Origin: an uncultured Eggerthellaceae bacterium
GTDB taxonomy: Bacteria > Actinomycetota > Coriobacteriia > Coriobacteriales > Eggerthellaceae
DNA length: 64,000 nt
Reading direction: 5' to 3'
Assembly (NCBI GenBank): GCA_910588205.1
Contig: CAJUQK010000003.1
Span: 1-64,000 of the forward strand
Shown here: in pieces, positions 1-9,332 of the stretch
Layout: each line of letters starts with the position of its first letter
How positions within the stretch are numbered: position 1 is the first letter of the stretch
The notes under the pieces: model-generated
Database searches by the model: none
Told to the model about the DNA's origin: nothing
The model's input: the letters and a program-made list of their open reading frames with translations, nothing else
Made by a program: the position numbers and the translations under genes

Positions 1-85
1 TCTCACGACTTCTGGCGAAAGTAGCATAAGGTGCATTCACCGCTTGAAACCGCCCCGTCCCCTGTCATACAAGCGGATATCAGGT

Positions 86-114
86 ACAAAAAAGAGCTCC
101 CCGCAGGGAGCTCT
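86..114 (-). terminator. Rho-independent terminator of the zinc-ribbon gene
   Basis: A perfect 9-bp stem (93-101 with 106-114) around a 4-nt loop is followed, on the minus strand, by a U-run (the A-run at 88-92). It lies 18 bases past the stop codon at 132-134, so it ends the minus-strand transcript of the zinc-ribbon gene. Confidence 0.85.
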
Positions 115-131
115 TCAGCTTTCTGCAACGC

Positions 132-398
132 TTACGCGCCGGGAGCCTTCGGGGCGCCAGGAGCGCCAGGGGCAGCCGGAGCACCGGGGGCACCAGGAGC
201 TGCAGGGGCACCAGGAGCAGCCGGAGCACCTGCAACGGCAGCCTCATTGATGGACCCATCAGGGTTCATGTACTTGGAGAAGTCTGCCTTGCAGAAGGGG
301 CAGTTCTTCATCTGGATCCCACCCATCATCTGGATGGTCTTGCCGCATTCGGGGCACTTGGTTCCGCCGCTATCGGCGCCTGCTGGTCTGAAGCACAT
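132..398 (-). CDS. Small zinc-ribbon protein with Gly-Ala-Pro collagen-like tail
   Basis: 88-residue protein of unknown function. The N-terminal half carries two CxxC pairs (KCPECG and NCPFCKADF), the pattern of a zinc ribbon. The C-terminal third is a low-complexity run of GAP/GAPGAP triplets resembling a collagen-like tail, encoded by G+C-rich repeats at about 135-240. The start at 396-398 was chosen because GGAGAG stands six bases upstream; the frame runs further upstream without a comparable site. It is monocistronic with its own terminator. Zinc-ribbon proteins with disordered tails are usually interaction adaptors; nothing here fixes a partner. The repeat tract should vary in length between strains. 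Confidence 0.75.
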   Translation of the reverse strand: MCFRPAGADSGGTKCPECGKTIQMMGGIQMKNCPFCKADFSKYMNPDGSINEAAVAGAPAAPGAPAAPGAPGAPAAPGAPGAPKAPGA

Positions 399-556
399 AT
401 CGCACTCTCCAATCCTTGTAGCTTGTGCACAGCAAACATAGGATAAGCCTTTGCGCAAGCCGTGCAAGCCCAAATCGGCGAAATGCGAAAGTGGCGCACT
501 ATTTCACTTCTGCACTATTATCATCCGTGCGATGGACGAAGCATTGAAGGAGTTGC

Positions 557-1816
557 TCAACTCACCCGTGTGGTCAATTCAGGATGCAATGACATGGACT
601 GAAAGCGGCTGGCCATGTACTGATCGTCGAAATGCTGGGCAAAGAACGCCTGGAACGCCGTTTGGTCTGTGGGTACTCCGTCCAAGCGCATATACCAGCA
701 ATCCAGAGCGATCAGCGTCATAGCTCCGTCGAAGATCATGAGCGCTGCAGCCACTGCCGTCACGGTGTAGCGCCACTGCCAGGGGATCTTGTTCACCAAG
801 CCGATGAGCCACGGAAGCAGCAGCTTGATCCACACCACCCCCAAGACACCCCACATGCACATGAACATGAAATCAGTGCGGCCGCCTATGTTGAGGAAGC
901 GACCAGTGTAGTCCCAGGCAACGGCCCCGAAGGCGAATTCCAGAAACCAGCTCACCGCATATTCGAAGGCTCCTCCCACTACAGCGCTCATCAAGAAGAT
1001 GAGGATAGCAGGGGCTTTATAGAAGCGATTCAAGATGAGCGAGAGGATCACTGCGCCGAAGCCATAGATGGGAGAGAACGGCCCCCAGAGAAGCCCCGCT
1101 CTTATCTGGAACTCCCCCGGCACCTCTATCATATAGTGATAGACGGTCTCTATGGCATCCCCGAAAAGGGCACCCAGAGTGAAGATCCAGAAGAGGTTGA
1201 AGAAATTCACGGCCATGTAGCCCCTGCCCGTGGCATCCCGTCCCAATGTTCCCTCTTCCGCTTCTTCTCGCGCCTCCATGTCACGCAGCACGCGCTGGAG
1301 CCTGCGCTCCTCGGACAAAGAAGGATCCGCGAAGGTGAAGAGGGCGATGAGGACCAGCGCCGAGCCCATGAGGATCCAGAAGATGGTGGTCACCCCTTCC
1401 AGCATGAGCTCGAACAGAGCGCAGAAGCCTAGAGCAACGCTGATGATCTCTGCGGTCAGATGAGCACCCTGCAGCTTCCCCCGTACCAGGCGCACACCTA
1501 AGATGACGGTACCCACCGCCACGACACCCACGCCTGCGACCATGCAGACGAACAGAGTGAGCGAGGCTGCAGGTTGATCCCGGAAGACGCCGTCATAGAA
1601 GGCAGTGCCCGTGAAATAGAGGAGGAACACCACGAGCGCAGTCAACACGAGTCCAACGATGAAGCTCAGCACCCCGAAGATGATCTCAAGGATGCGATAC
1701 CGTCGATCAGTGACCGGCAAGGGAGGATCTGAAGCATCCACCCCAGAGGAGCTGGAGCCCAATGCCTCTGGGTTGTAGGCTGCCGCGTGTTCAGGGACAA
1801 GCTCCGTCCGTGTCAC
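557..1816 (-). CDS. CmpB-type putative ABC transporter permease (integral membrane)
   Basis: 419-residue polytopic membrane protein. Several hydrophobic helices occupy residues about 40-170; a second membrane block from about 200 to 380 has the layout of the putative ABC-transporter type IV family (PF06541, CmpB), including the NFFNLFWIFTLGALFGD opening and a WDYTGRFLNIGGR-like segment. The GTG start overlaps the stop of the upstream flippase gene (GTGA at 1813-1816), which implies translational coupling. Members of the family have no firmly established substrate; the flippase next door suggests a cell-envelope role, which is inference. No ATPase gene is adjacent. Confidence 0.75.
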   Translation of the reverse strand: MTRTELVPEHAAAYNPEALGSSSSGVDASDPPLPVTDRRYRILEIIFGVLSFIVGLVLTALVVFLLYFTGTAFYDGVFRDQPAASLTLFVCMVAGVGVVAVGTVILGVRLVRGKLQGAHLTAEIISVALGFCALFELMLEGVTTIFWILMGSALVLIALFTFADPSLSEERRLQRVLRDMEAREEAEEGTLGRDATGRGYMAVNFFNLFWIFTLGALFGDAIETVYHYMIEVPGEFQIRAGLLWGPFSPIYGFGAVILSLILNRFYKAPAILIFLMSAVVGGAFEYAVSWFLEFAFGAVAWDYTGRFLNIGGRTDFMFMCMWGVLGVVWIKLLLPWLIGLVNKIPWQWRYTVTAVAAALMIFDGAMTLIALDCWYMRLDGVPTDQTAFQAFFAQHFDDQYMASRFQSMSLHPELTTRVS

Positions 1817-3561
1817 CGGTCATCTCTTCCCGCATGCTTCCCCGTGCGTCTGCGCATGACCTCTTCGCGATGCTCGCGAATGGCCCGCTTCTCACTGGGA
1901 CGCAGGGGGCGCGGCTCCTCTTCCACAGCTTCCGCATCCCCTTCGGCTTCAGAGAGCTCTGGGTCAGCCGGGTCTATGAGAGGAACGAATGTGGTACGGG
2001 ACCGCTCTTCCCCACCTGCCGCCTCACCTTCAATGCCAGCTGCAGGGGATGCTGCGCCAACGCCACTGCGCCTGCCTCGGGAAAGGTCACGGCGAATGCG
2101 GAAGTACTCCCAGATGAGCAGCACGCAAAGGATGGATTCGATGATGAGATAGCTCAAGATAGCACCCTCTAGCTGGGCATAACCGATGAGCAGGATGGGG
2201 ATGAACAGCGAGAAGAAGAAGGATACGCAATAGAGGACCATCACATCCCGCTGGCGCCGCATGATGGTGATCACCTGATAGAGGAAATCTATGAGGGCTG
2301 TGATGCCGCCGGTCACCAACATGAGATACAGAAGACTGCGATAGGGTTCGAAATCTATACCATAGAGGAAGCTTAAGGCAGGGATGCCGACCCAAGCCAT
2401 GATCGCCCAGGTGATGGCTGTGATGGCAAGGATGATCAAGACGATGCCGCCCAGGATGAGATCGAACCTCAACCGCTTCTTCGCATCCTGCCAGACCCCA
2501 GCCATGCGCAGCAGCAAGGGCTTATAGACCAGCTGAGCAGCGATGAGGATCATCTGAGCCGGGAAGTATAGAGCGTTGTAATACAGCTGATTCTCATAGG
2601 GCAGCATGCCTTCCATGACGAACTTCGGCATGTTCTCGATCACGTTGAATATGAAGATCGCCAGGAACAGCGGGGCACACATCTTGAAGAGCCTTCCCAG
2701 TGACTTCAGGGAGAACTGCCGCGATTTCGGCGTTTCCAACAGGGCCAGCGGCCAGGTGATGACGACGAACGTGACCAATGATGCGATGAACATGGCTGTA
2801 CAAGCAGCCACGGCGCTGTGCGAAAGCGCCAGCACTACGCAAAAGACGATGAGGGCCGCCAAAGAGCGGATGGTCTGGGAGATACCTGCCAGATAGAGCT
2901 TATCCACCTGCTGCAAACGGCCTTCATAGACATCAGCCAGCGCATCAACGCAGCGGTAAGCTACCACTGCCATGGATATATCGAACATCTCAGTGGCATA
3001 GCCGCGCAATGTGCAGTAGAGCCAGCCTACCACCACCATGACCAGACACGTAAGCCACCGATTCACCTGATAGTCCAAGAATGAGTGCTCTTCATGGATG
3101 TCTGATATCTGATAGGTGCGTACGCCGAAGTTCCCCAGGAACATGAGCAAGAGCGCCACCACGAAGGCCATGGAGACCATACCTGCTTGCTCTACACCCA
3201 CCAGTTGAGTGGATACCATGGTGACCACAGGAAACACCAGTGCCCAGGTTGCGGCACCAGCCGTGTTGAAGATGAAATCTCGGGTGGTGCGATGGGGAGC
3301 ATAGGCTGCCTCAGCCGCTGAGAGGCCATCCCCTTTCATGGCCCCCACCACCCGGTCGAACCACTGGTTGGCTAACCGCGCGATGGGGTTCTGCTTATGC
3401 TCTCGCGGAGTAGAGCTCACATTCAAGCGCCCCGTGATCCCCTGACGCTCGCCGCTCACAACTTCGGGAGACACCCGCCTGCGACGCTGGCTGCCGCCGG
3501 TCGACCCCCGCGATCGACGCCCTTGCTGACCCTCGTTCTGATTGTTCGTTTCGCTCTTCAT
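1813..3561 (-). CDS. Polysaccharide/lipid-linked oligosaccharide flippase (Wzx/MATE-like)
   Basis: 582-residue membrane protein with a basic, disordered N-terminus (residues 1-85, rich in Arg, Ser, Gly) followed by about 12-14 hydrophobic helices (95-490) and a charged cytoplasmic C-terminal tail. The helix pattern and length of the core fit polysaccharide biosynthesis flippases, which move undecaprenyl-linked glycans or lipid precursors across the membrane. It is the first gene of a two-gene minus-strand operon with the CmpB-like protein. No glycosyltransferases are nearby, so the cargo is unknown. MurJ or a MATE exporter are less likely alternatives. Confidence 0.7.
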   Translation of the reverse strand: MKSETNNQNEGQQGRRSRGSTGGSQRRRRVSPEVVSGERQGITGRLNVSSTPREHKQNPIARLANQWFDRVVGAMKGDGLSAAEAAYAPHRTTRDFIFNTAGAATWALVFPVVTMVSTQLVGVEQAGMVSMAFVVALLLMFLGNFGVRTYQISDIHEEHSFLDYQVNRWLTCLVMVVVGWLYCTLRGYATEMFDISMAVVAYRCVDALADVYEGRLQQVDKLYLAGISQTIRSLAALIVFCVVLALSHSAVAACTAMFIASLVTFVVITWPLALLETPKSRQFSLKSLGRLFKMCAPLFLAIFIFNVIENMPKFVMEGMLPYENQLYYNALYFPAQMILIAAQLVYKPLLLRMAGVWQDAKKRLRFDLILGGIVLIILAITAITWAIMAWVGIPALSFLYGIDFEPYRSLLYLMLVTGGITALIDFLYQVITIMRRQRDVMVLYCVSFFFSLFIPILLIGYAQLEGAILSYLIIESILCVLLIWEYFRIRRDLSRGRRSGVGAASPAAGIEGEAAGGEERSRTTFVPLIDPADPELSEAEGDAEAVEEEPRPLRPSEKRAIREHREEVMRRRTGKHAGRDDR

Positions 3562-3701
3562 AGGTCTATGGCTTACCTCCGACTATGGATAAATGCAGTG
3601 ATTTCTTTGTCTATTTATAGTATAGTTTTCTCGCGCTAACACCGTGCATATATACACGCGCCTGTAACCTAAAAGCGCACGGTGGGAAGGATGCAATCGA
3701 A
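3562..3701. promoter_or_regulatory. Divergent intergenic region with an inverted repeat
   Basis: This A+T-rich spacer separates the divergent flippase and secreted-protein genes and should carry both promoters; TATAGT at 3613 is a possible plus-strand -10. An exact 8-bp inverted repeat (CACCGTGC at 3640-3647 and GCACGGTG at 3677-3684) lies just before the plus-strand GTG start and could form a hairpin in its leader. No factor can be assigned. Confidence 0.4.
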
Positions 3702-4979
3702 GTGAGCGAAAGCCCATCGCTTTCAAAGGCTACCTCTCAGGGCAGCGAAAGTTCAGCAGCTTCGCCAGGGTCTCGGAATCGCCCTGACGCAAGTCAGGGC
3801 TTCCGCTCTCAGCCAGACATAGTTCCTGTTCCCATGATAGCGCCAGGCGCGTCCTATCCAGTTGCTGCCCCACCCCAACCCCCCGCGCAGCCGCCTCAGA
3901 AGAAGAGCGCCCCTAAGCTGCTCGTGGTGTCCATGATCCTGTGCGTTCTGGCCCTAGCGGTCTTGGCGGGTATCCTGATCTTCGTGCTGATGCGCGGTCA
4001 AGATGCAACGCCTGCCCCAGCACCTCCGCAGATCTCAGAGGTGGAGAGCGCTTTCACCAGCACCAAGATAGATCCTCCCACCTTGTCTGGATATATGTAT
4101 ATCAGCACTGAAGGCTTCACTGATGCCAAGCTCTCGCAATACAGCGTGGGCAGCGTCACAGAAGACCCTTCCGCCAAAGGCACATTCACCTGCGAAGGAA
4201 AAGCCGAAGCCGAATTCGAGAATGAGTACGTTGAGGCCATCATCCCCCTTACCATCCGCCTGACCCATGCAGCAGAGTCCACCTCCTGGGTGCCGGGGGG
4301 CGTGGAAAAGGGCAAGCCTCAGGTGATCCCCGTCAGCCCCCCTGATATGGAAGCCATCCAAGCGAATCTGCAGAACATCCTCAAAGACTATAACCAAGAG
4401 GTAGCGAACCAATTCGTGGGCGCTGACGTGCAGCCCGAGGCCAGCCTCAATACGCAGGGAGGCACCATTGCCTTCCATCTCTCTAAAGCTGAGGGCGATC
4501 AGGTGAAGTCCTGCACCGTGAACGCCAATGTCAGCTGGGGTGATTCTGGTTGGCAGGTTAAAGTCACTGAGGTGACGGGGCTCGATCAGCCTGCCGAAGA
4601 AGAGCAGCCTGCAGAACAGCCATCATCAGATGAAGCCATCGAACCCACTCCGGATGATTCCGCTTCAGATCCTGACTCCGGCGGCTCAAACAACTCAGGC
4701 TTCTCAGAGCTGCGTCCCACCATGCTCCTGGAATGCTGGTCAGGGGACTTGGTCCGCGTGCCAGGCACCATTCAGGTGCAGCAGAACGGTTCCGTGCTCC
4801 TGCGCACCGATGATGTCATCCTTGTCCGCTTCAATGGCCGTGACTACATCACCACCTACTTCGAGATAACAGGTTCGGGCACCTGGCAGAATGGCCAACA
4901 CGTAATCTTGGACGGTGCTATCTCGGCCACAGGATCCAATCCAGTGGCTCCCCTCGTCATCAATACCAGCTACGCTTAA
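3702..4979 (+). CDS. Single-pass membrane protein with large extracytoplasmic region
   Basis: 425 residues, family not recognised. Residues 1-68 are Ser/Pro/Gln-rich and cytoplasmic in type, one strong transmembrane helix spans about 70-96 (LLVVSMILCVLALAVLAGIL), and the rest should lie outside the membrane: a first domain at about 110-290, an acidic Pro/Glu/Ser linker at about 290-335, and a C-terminal domain of about 85 residues. The topology resembles the DUF-type surface proteins of Actinobacteria with proline-rich cytoplasmic heads. The start is GTG with a GGGAAGG-like site upstream. It is followed 24 bases later by methionine aminopeptidase and may be cotranscribed. Confidence 0.6.
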   Translation: MSESPSLSKATSQGSESSAASPGSRNRPDASQGFRSQPDIVPVPMIAPGASYPVAAPPQPPAQPPQKKSAPKLLVVSMILCVLALAVLAGILIFVLMRGQDATPAPAPPQISEVESAFTSTKIDPPTLSGYMYISTEGFTDAKLSQYSVGSVTEDPSAKGTFTCEGKAEAEFENEYVEAIIPLTIRLTHAAESTSWVPGGVEKGKPQVIPVSPPDMEAIQANLQNILKDYNQEVANQFVGADVQPEASLNTQGGTIAFHLSKAEGDQVKSCTVNANVSWGDSGWQVKVTEVTGLDQPAEEEQPAEQPSSDEAIEPTPDDSASDPDSGGSNNSGFSELRPTMLLECWSGDLVRVPGTIQVQQNGSVLLRTDDVILVRFNGRDYITTYFEITGSGTWQNGQHVILDGAISATGSNPVAPLVINTSYA

Positions 4980-5003
4980 GAGAATAGAGAGCACAGGATC
5001 ATC

Positions 5004-5888
5004 ATGTATGACGGCAATGCTGAGCTGGGCCGCAACGATGAGTGTTGGTGCGGCAGCGGCAAGAAGTACAAGAGATGCCACCTTGAGTTCGATGAGCGGC
5101 TCCAGAAGCTAGCTGAAGCGGGTGAGCAGGTACCTCCGCGGGACCTGCTGAAGACCCCTGAGCAGATAGAGCGCATCAAAGAGAGCGCACGGGTGAACAT
5201 AGGGGCACTTGATCAGGTGGCCCAACGCATCAAAGAGGGTATCACCACTCAGCAGATAGACGAATGGGTCTATGACTACACCACTCAGCAGGGAGCCATT
5301 CCGGCCCCCCTTGACTACGAGGGCTTCCCTAAAAGCGTCTGCACCTCCGTGAACGAGGTGGTCTGTCACGGCATCCCGTCCGTAGATGAGGTGCTCAAGA
5401 GCGGGGATATCGTGAACGTGGATTGCTCCACCATTCTTGATGGCTACTATTCAGACTCCTCTCGCATGTTCTGCATCGGCGAGGTGGCTCCTGAACTGAA
5501 GAAGCTGGTAGAGGTCACGAAGCGCTCCGTGGAGCTAGGGCTGGAACAGGTGAAGCCATGGGGGCATCTAGGAGATGTAGGAGCCGTCATCAACGCTTAT
5601 GCGAAAGAGAACGGCTATGCAGTGGTACGCGAATTCGGTGGTCACGGCATAGGCTTAGATTTCCACGAAGAGCCCTTCGTCAGCTTCGTCACCCGTCCAG
5701 GAACGGGCTGGCTGCTGGTGCCGGGGCTCATGTTCACCATCGAGCCCATGATCAACATGGGGAAGCACCGCATCGACATGTCGGATCCGAACGGCTGGAC
5801 CGTTCGCACCAAAGACGGCCTTCCCACGGCTCAGTGGGAAGTGCAGGTCGTGGTCACGGAAGAGGGCTACGAGCTGATCAGCTGGTAG
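5004..5888 (+). CDS. map: Type I methionine aminopeptidase with SEC-C zinc motif
   Basis: 294 residues. It removes the initiator methionine from nascent proteins in the cytoplasm. The N-terminus holds a SEC-C metal-binding motif (C14-W-C16 ... C25-H26), which in related enzymes promotes ribosome or nascent-chain contact. The pita-bread peptidase domain follows from about residue 50, with the expected metal ligands visible in VNVDCSTILDGYYSD (two aspartates), GGHGIG (histidine), FTIEPM and QWEVQVVVTEEG (glutamates). AGGATC precedes the ATG. The length fits the SEC-C-extended form found in Actinobacteria and Clostridia. The gene stands apart from the ribosomal operon where map is often found. 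Confidence 0.93.
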   Translation: MYDGNAELGRNDECWCGSGKKYKRCHLEFDERLQKLAEAGEQVPPRDLLKTPEQIERIKESARVNIGALDQVAQRIKEGITTQQIDEWVYDYTTQQGAIPAPLDYEGFPKSVCTSVNEVVCHGIPSVDEVLKSGDIVNVDCSTILDGYYSDSSRMFCIGEVAPELKKLVEVTKRSVELGLEQVKPWGHLGDVGAVINAYAKENGYAVVREFGGHGIGLDFHEEPFVSFVTRPGTGWLLVPGLMFTIEPMINMGKHRIDMSDPNGWTVRTKDGLPTAQWEVQVVVTEEGYELISW

Positions 5889-5899
5889 CCCTCCGATAA

Positions 5900-5928
5900 G
5901 GCGCGTGAACACAGGGTGCGCACGCGCC
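5900..5928. terminator. Hairpin between convergent map and cysE
   Basis: An 8-bp perfect stem (GGCGCGTG at 5900-5907 with CACGCGCC at 5921-5928) sits between the convergent stops at 5888 and 5940. There is no U-tract on either side, so it is at most a bidirectional, weak terminator. Confidence 0.45.
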
Positions 5929-5939
5929 CAACGCCTCTC

Positions 5940-6875
5940 TTAATCCCGCTCGTTCGGGCCGCGCACCGTTACCTCTTGATCCTTCACGGCCACCCGGGAA
6001 TGAGGCGGTACGCTGAATGTTACGAACGTCGAACCGGCTATGACAGACCCTTCGCCGATGACCGTCTCGCCACCCAAGACCGACGCATTGGAGTAGATGG
6101 TCACATTGTCTTCGATGGTGGGATGGCGCTTCACCCCTGAGAGGCGCTGGCCGCCGCGGGTGGACAGAGCCCCCAAGGTAACCCCCTGGTAGATCTTCAC
6201 GTGGTTGCCGATCTTGGTGGTCTCTCCGATGACCACACCGGTTGCGTGATCGATGCAGAAGTACTCGCCTATCTCTGCCCCAGCCCCGATATCAACGCCG
6301 GTGCCGGAATGAGCCAGTTCCGTCATGATGCGCGGGATGATGGGCACATCGAGCTTATACAGCACGTTCGCCAACCGATACACATAGATGGCGTAGAGAC
6401 CCGGGTAGGAGAAGATGACGTCTTCCTTGGACTGGGCCGCCGGATCCCCGTCATAGATGGCCTGCACATCGGTCAAGAGCTTGCGCTGAACAGTGGGCAG
6501 CTCATCGAAGAACGTGGTGCAGATCTCCGCCGCCCGCTGGGTAATGTGATCCGGTGCACATTCGCCAGACAGTCCCAGATTCCCTGCGCGCCCATCAGCG
6601 CCATCCACGTAGGCCAGAGCCACGATGATCTGCTCACGCAAAGCGCGTTCCACCTGGATGAGCAACTCCCCGATGAAGTAGGTTGGGCTGGTGTTGGTTG
6701 AGAGCATCTCCTCACCGAAATAGCCCGGGAAAATGATGCGGCGGGTCTTCTTCAGCACATCTTTGATGACGGAGCGGCTGGGGAAGCGCAGTCCCGGCTT
6801 GGTGAAGAAGATCTCATCTGCCTCGTAGTTCTTCTCTATGGCTTTGACGATGCGCTCTAGATTGTCACCGAACAT
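5940..6875 (-). CDS. cysE: Serine O-acetyltransferase (CysE/EpsC type)
   Basis: 311-residue cytoplasmic enzyme making O-acetylserine from serine and acetyl-CoA, the first step of cysteine synthesis. The N-terminal helical part (1-185) is followed by a left-handed beta-helix of hexapeptide repeats (about 195-290). The catalytic histidine region DHATGVVIGE and the acetyl-CoA loop LGALSTRGG are both present. The length matches the long EpsC-like form rather than the ~270-residue enterobacterial CysE. Endonuclease IV lies 3 bases upstream on the same strand, so the two are probably one operon. No cysK is in the window. Confidence 0.9.
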   Translation of the reverse strand: MFGDNLERIVKAIEKNYEADEIFFTKPGLRFPSRSVIKDVLKKTRRIIFPGYFGEEMLSTNTSPTYFIGELLIQVERALREQIIVALAYVDGADGRAGNLGLSGECAPDHITQRAAEICTTFFDELPTVQRKLLTDVQAIYDGDPAAQSKEDVIFSYPGLYAIYVYRLANVLYKLDVPIIPRIMTELAHSGTGVDIGAGAEIGEYFCIDHATGVVIGETTKIGNHVKIYQGVTLGALSTRGGQRLSGVKRHPTIEDNVTIYSNASVLGGETVIGEGSVIAGSTFVTFSVPPHSRVAVKDQEVTVRGPNERD

Positions 6876-6878
6876 GGG

Positions 6879-7754
6879 TCATTCCTCTCCTGTTCTCAGG
6901 TATGTTCCTCTCGCGGCCTTGATAGCCGCTATCTCCTCACCGTATTCGACCACGTTGTCATGGGGCGTCTCCAAGAAGAACGGCAAATCGCGCAAGGCGG
7001 GATGAGCGGTCACAGCAGCGATGGCATCTAGGCCGATGCATCCTCCGCCGATGACCTCGTGCCGGTCCTTATGCGCACCCAGAGGATTCTTCGAATCATT
7101 CACATGGATGGCACGCAAACGCTCGAGTCCGATCACCTGGTCGAATTCCTCCAGCACCCCATCAAGATCATCAACGATGTCATAGCCTCCATCCCACACA
7201 TGACAAGTGTCCAAGCACACGCCAACCTTATCCGCTAGGTGCACCTGCTCGATGATAGCGGCCAACTCCTCGAATGTGCGCCCCACTTCCGTGCCCTTGC
7301 CTGCCATGGTCTCTAGCAGGAGCGTGGTGGTATGCTCAGGCTCCAACACTTGGTTGATGGCGTCAGATATCTTCTGGAGGCCCACCTCTACCCCTTGACC
7401 CACATGGGCACCAGGATGCATGTTGTAGAGTTGGTGCGGCGTGCACTCCATGCGCCTAAGATCGTCGGCCATGGTGGTTATGGCGAATTCCCGCGTTTCG
7501 GGCTTCGCTGCTGCAGGATTCAAGGTGTAAGGCGCGTGGGCAAGGATGGTGACGATGCCTGCTTCAGCGGCTTTCTCATGGAATGCAGCCACATCCGTCG
7601 GATCGATATCCTTCGCCCGAGCTCCCCGAGGGTTGCGGGTGAAGAATTGAAAGGTGTTCGCCCCGATGGATGCAGCCTCATCTGCCATGTGGGCATAGCC
7701 TTTGGAAGAGGACAGATGGCATCCTATGGTGAGCAACCTACGACCTGCTTTCAT
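6879..7754 (-). CDS. nfo: Endonuclease IV (apurinic/apyrimidinic endonuclease)
   Basis: 291 residues, a TIM-barrel AP endonuclease that cuts 5' of abasic sites in base excision repair with three zinc ions. Metal-binding stretches are seen in [34 protein letters not shown] and FFLETPHD, and the N-terminus has the family opening [17 protein letters not shown] codon six residues downstream would give a shorter N-terminus and cannot be excluded. The gene is upstream of and nearly touching cysE. Confidence 0.93.
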   Translation of the reverse strand: MKAGRRLLTIGCHLSSSKGYAHMADEAASIGANTFQFFTRNPRGARAKDIDPTDVAAFHEKAAEAGIVTILAHAPYTLNPAAAKPETREFAITTMADDLRRMECTPHQLYNMHPGAHVGQGVEVGLQKISDAINQVLEPEHTTTLLLETMAGKGTEVGRTFEELAAIIEQVHLADKVGVCLDTCHVWDGGYDIVDDLDGVLEEFDQVIGLERLRAIHVNDSKNPLGAHKDRHEVIGGGCIGLDAIAAVTAHPALRDLPFFLETPHDNVVEYGEEIAAIKAARGTYLRTGEE

Positions 7755-7879
7755 CCCGCTTTTCTCGTCCGCCCATGGTAGCAGTTCCGAAGCGCAGATG
7801 GGCTGGCAGGAACATTGTTAAGCCCCCTCAACGAAAAGCGCATCCGATAGGATCTCCGTAGCGGTGGAACCTGTTCGAA

Positions 7880-7921
7880 CTAGAGGTCGATCCCGATCGA
7901 TCCCTACGGGCAACCTGACGC
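7880..7921. repeat. REP-like intergenic palindrome
   Basis: The spacer 7755-7922 contains an imperfect palindrome of GATCGA units followed by CCTACGGGCAACCTGACG. A related arrangement, palindrome then CTTACGGACAACCTGACAG, occurs at 25,423-25,505. Two similar extragenic palindromes in unrelated intergenic regions suggest a chromosomal REP-type family. No further function is visible. Confidence 0.45.
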
Positions 7922-7922
7922 A

Positions 7923-9206
7923 TCAATCCTCTTGATCCGTGGCCCGGGCTTCATCCAACAGCGCCTTCATAGTGGGATTCTTGCGGGTGAGCCTCTTCAC
8001 GGTGAGGTCTTCTGCCTTCTGATTCGCTAAGCGAAGATTACGCTCGCTTCCCAAGAGATGATCCTTGATCTTCTGCAAGTGGTCGATGGACTTGTCTATC
8101 TCCTCGATGGCTTTCTGGAACCGCTCGCTGGCCAGCCGATAATTGCGGCCGAACTTCTCTTTGAAGTCATCCAGGCTGGCCTCGAAGTTGGTCACGTCGA
8201 TATTCTGCTGGCGCACGAGAGCCAGTTGAGCACGGTACTCCAATGAGGACAGAGCCGCATTGCGCAATAGCGTGATGATGGGGATGAAGCACTGGGGCCG
8301 CACGACGAACATCTTATCGTAGCGATAGGACACATCTACGATGCCGGCATTGTAGAGCTCGCTCTCCGGTTCAAGGGTGGATACGAGGACGGCGTATTCG
8401 CACCCTTTGGCCTTCCTGTCATGGTCGAGCTTCTTGAAGTGATCCTCGTTCTTCTTCCGATTCGTCGAATCATCGGCTTCGTTCTTCATCTCGAACATGA
8501 TGGAGATGATCTCAGTGCCCTCTTCATCCTCTTCCCGGAAGATATAATCCCCTTTGGTCCCCCCTGAGGCATCATTGTCCTTCTCGAAATAGGCATTGCG
8601 AAAGGCTGTTGCCCGCAGTTGGTTGAAAGCGACCTCACAGTGCTGCTCGAGCGTCTCACCGAGCATCTTGGTAGAAAGGCGCGCTTTCATATCGCGGATG
8701 CGCTCTATCTCATGTTCGCGATCGAGGATCAGCTCGTCTTTGGCTGCCAGCTTCTCCTTCAGTTCCACCTCATGGGCCAACTGAAGCCGCTCTGATTCTG
8801 CTCGATCCCGTTCGATCTGGGTGCGCAGCTCGTCACGCTCCCGCTCGATGGCCCGCTGGCGCTCCGTTGCTTCCCGTTCGGCTCGCTCGATGGCAAGCTG
8901 CCGCTCAGTGGCAGACGTCTGCTTCTCGGATTCGAGCTGATGGCGCACATGATCCAGTTCGCGCTCCACGGCGGCCTGTTGCTTGCGAGCCTCCTCCTGA
9001 GCCTGAGCCGCTTCGAGCCTGGCTGCCTCGAGCGCCTTCTGCACGGCAAGCTCCAGCTGCTGCTCATGGGTCTTCTCGGTCAGCTTCTCACGCTCGGCGA
9101 GCTCACGCTGGAACTCCTTATCTCGCACCTGATTCAGGATAGCCGCGTATCCGCTCTCATCCACCGTGAACGCCGTATGGCAATTCGGGCACTCTATCTG
9201 CGACAT
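7923..9206 (-). CDS. DUF2130 coiled-coil protein
   Basis: 427 residues. The first 20 carry a CxxC pair ([10 protein letters not shown]). A long charged coiled coil, rich in Glu, Arg and Gln, covers about 30-185, and the C-terminal ~230 residues match the DUF2130 family ([62 protein letters not shown]). The FEMKNE ... AVLVSTLE pattern is reminiscent of a PD-(D/E)xK-like fold, as has been suggested for RmuC-like proteins, but no nuclease activity can be claimed. A good ribosome site, GGAGG, precedes the ATG. Confidence 0.85.
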   Translation of the reverse strand: MSQIECPNCHTAFTVDESGYAAILNQVRDKEFQRELAEREKLTEKTHEQQLELAVQKALEAARLEAAQAQEEARKQQAAVERELDHVRHQLESEKQTSATERQLAIERAEREATERQRAIERERDELRTQIERDRAESERLQLAHEVELKEKLAAKDELILDREHEIERIRDMKARLSTKMLGETLEQHCEVAFNQLRATAFRNAYFEKDNDASGGTKGDYIFREEDEEGTEIISIMFEMKNEADDSTNRKKNEDHFKKLDHDRKAKGCEYAVLVSTLEPESELYNAGIVDVSYRYDKMFVVRPQCFIPIITLLRNAALSSLEYRAQLALVRQQNIDVTNFEASLDDFKEKFGRNYRLASERFQKAIEEIDKSIDHLQKIKDHLLGSERNLRLANQKAEDLTVKRLTRKNPTMKALLDEARATDQED

Positions 9207-9332
9207 GCATGCCTCCTCTATCAGTGACCTGACAGGATGCCGGGGAAGACCAAGATTCTATCAAAGCCAACCAAGCCGCTCAATGAGCCAGCCCGAAGAG
9301 CGCTGCGACGATGAGGGCCTAGATGATGAGGC

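Noticed and set aside
632-1432. Long open frame on the plus strand opposite the CmpB-like gene
   Set aside because: It is highly polar and His/Glu-rich with no ribosome site, and lies antisense to a clear membrane protein gene. It is a by-product of codon bias.
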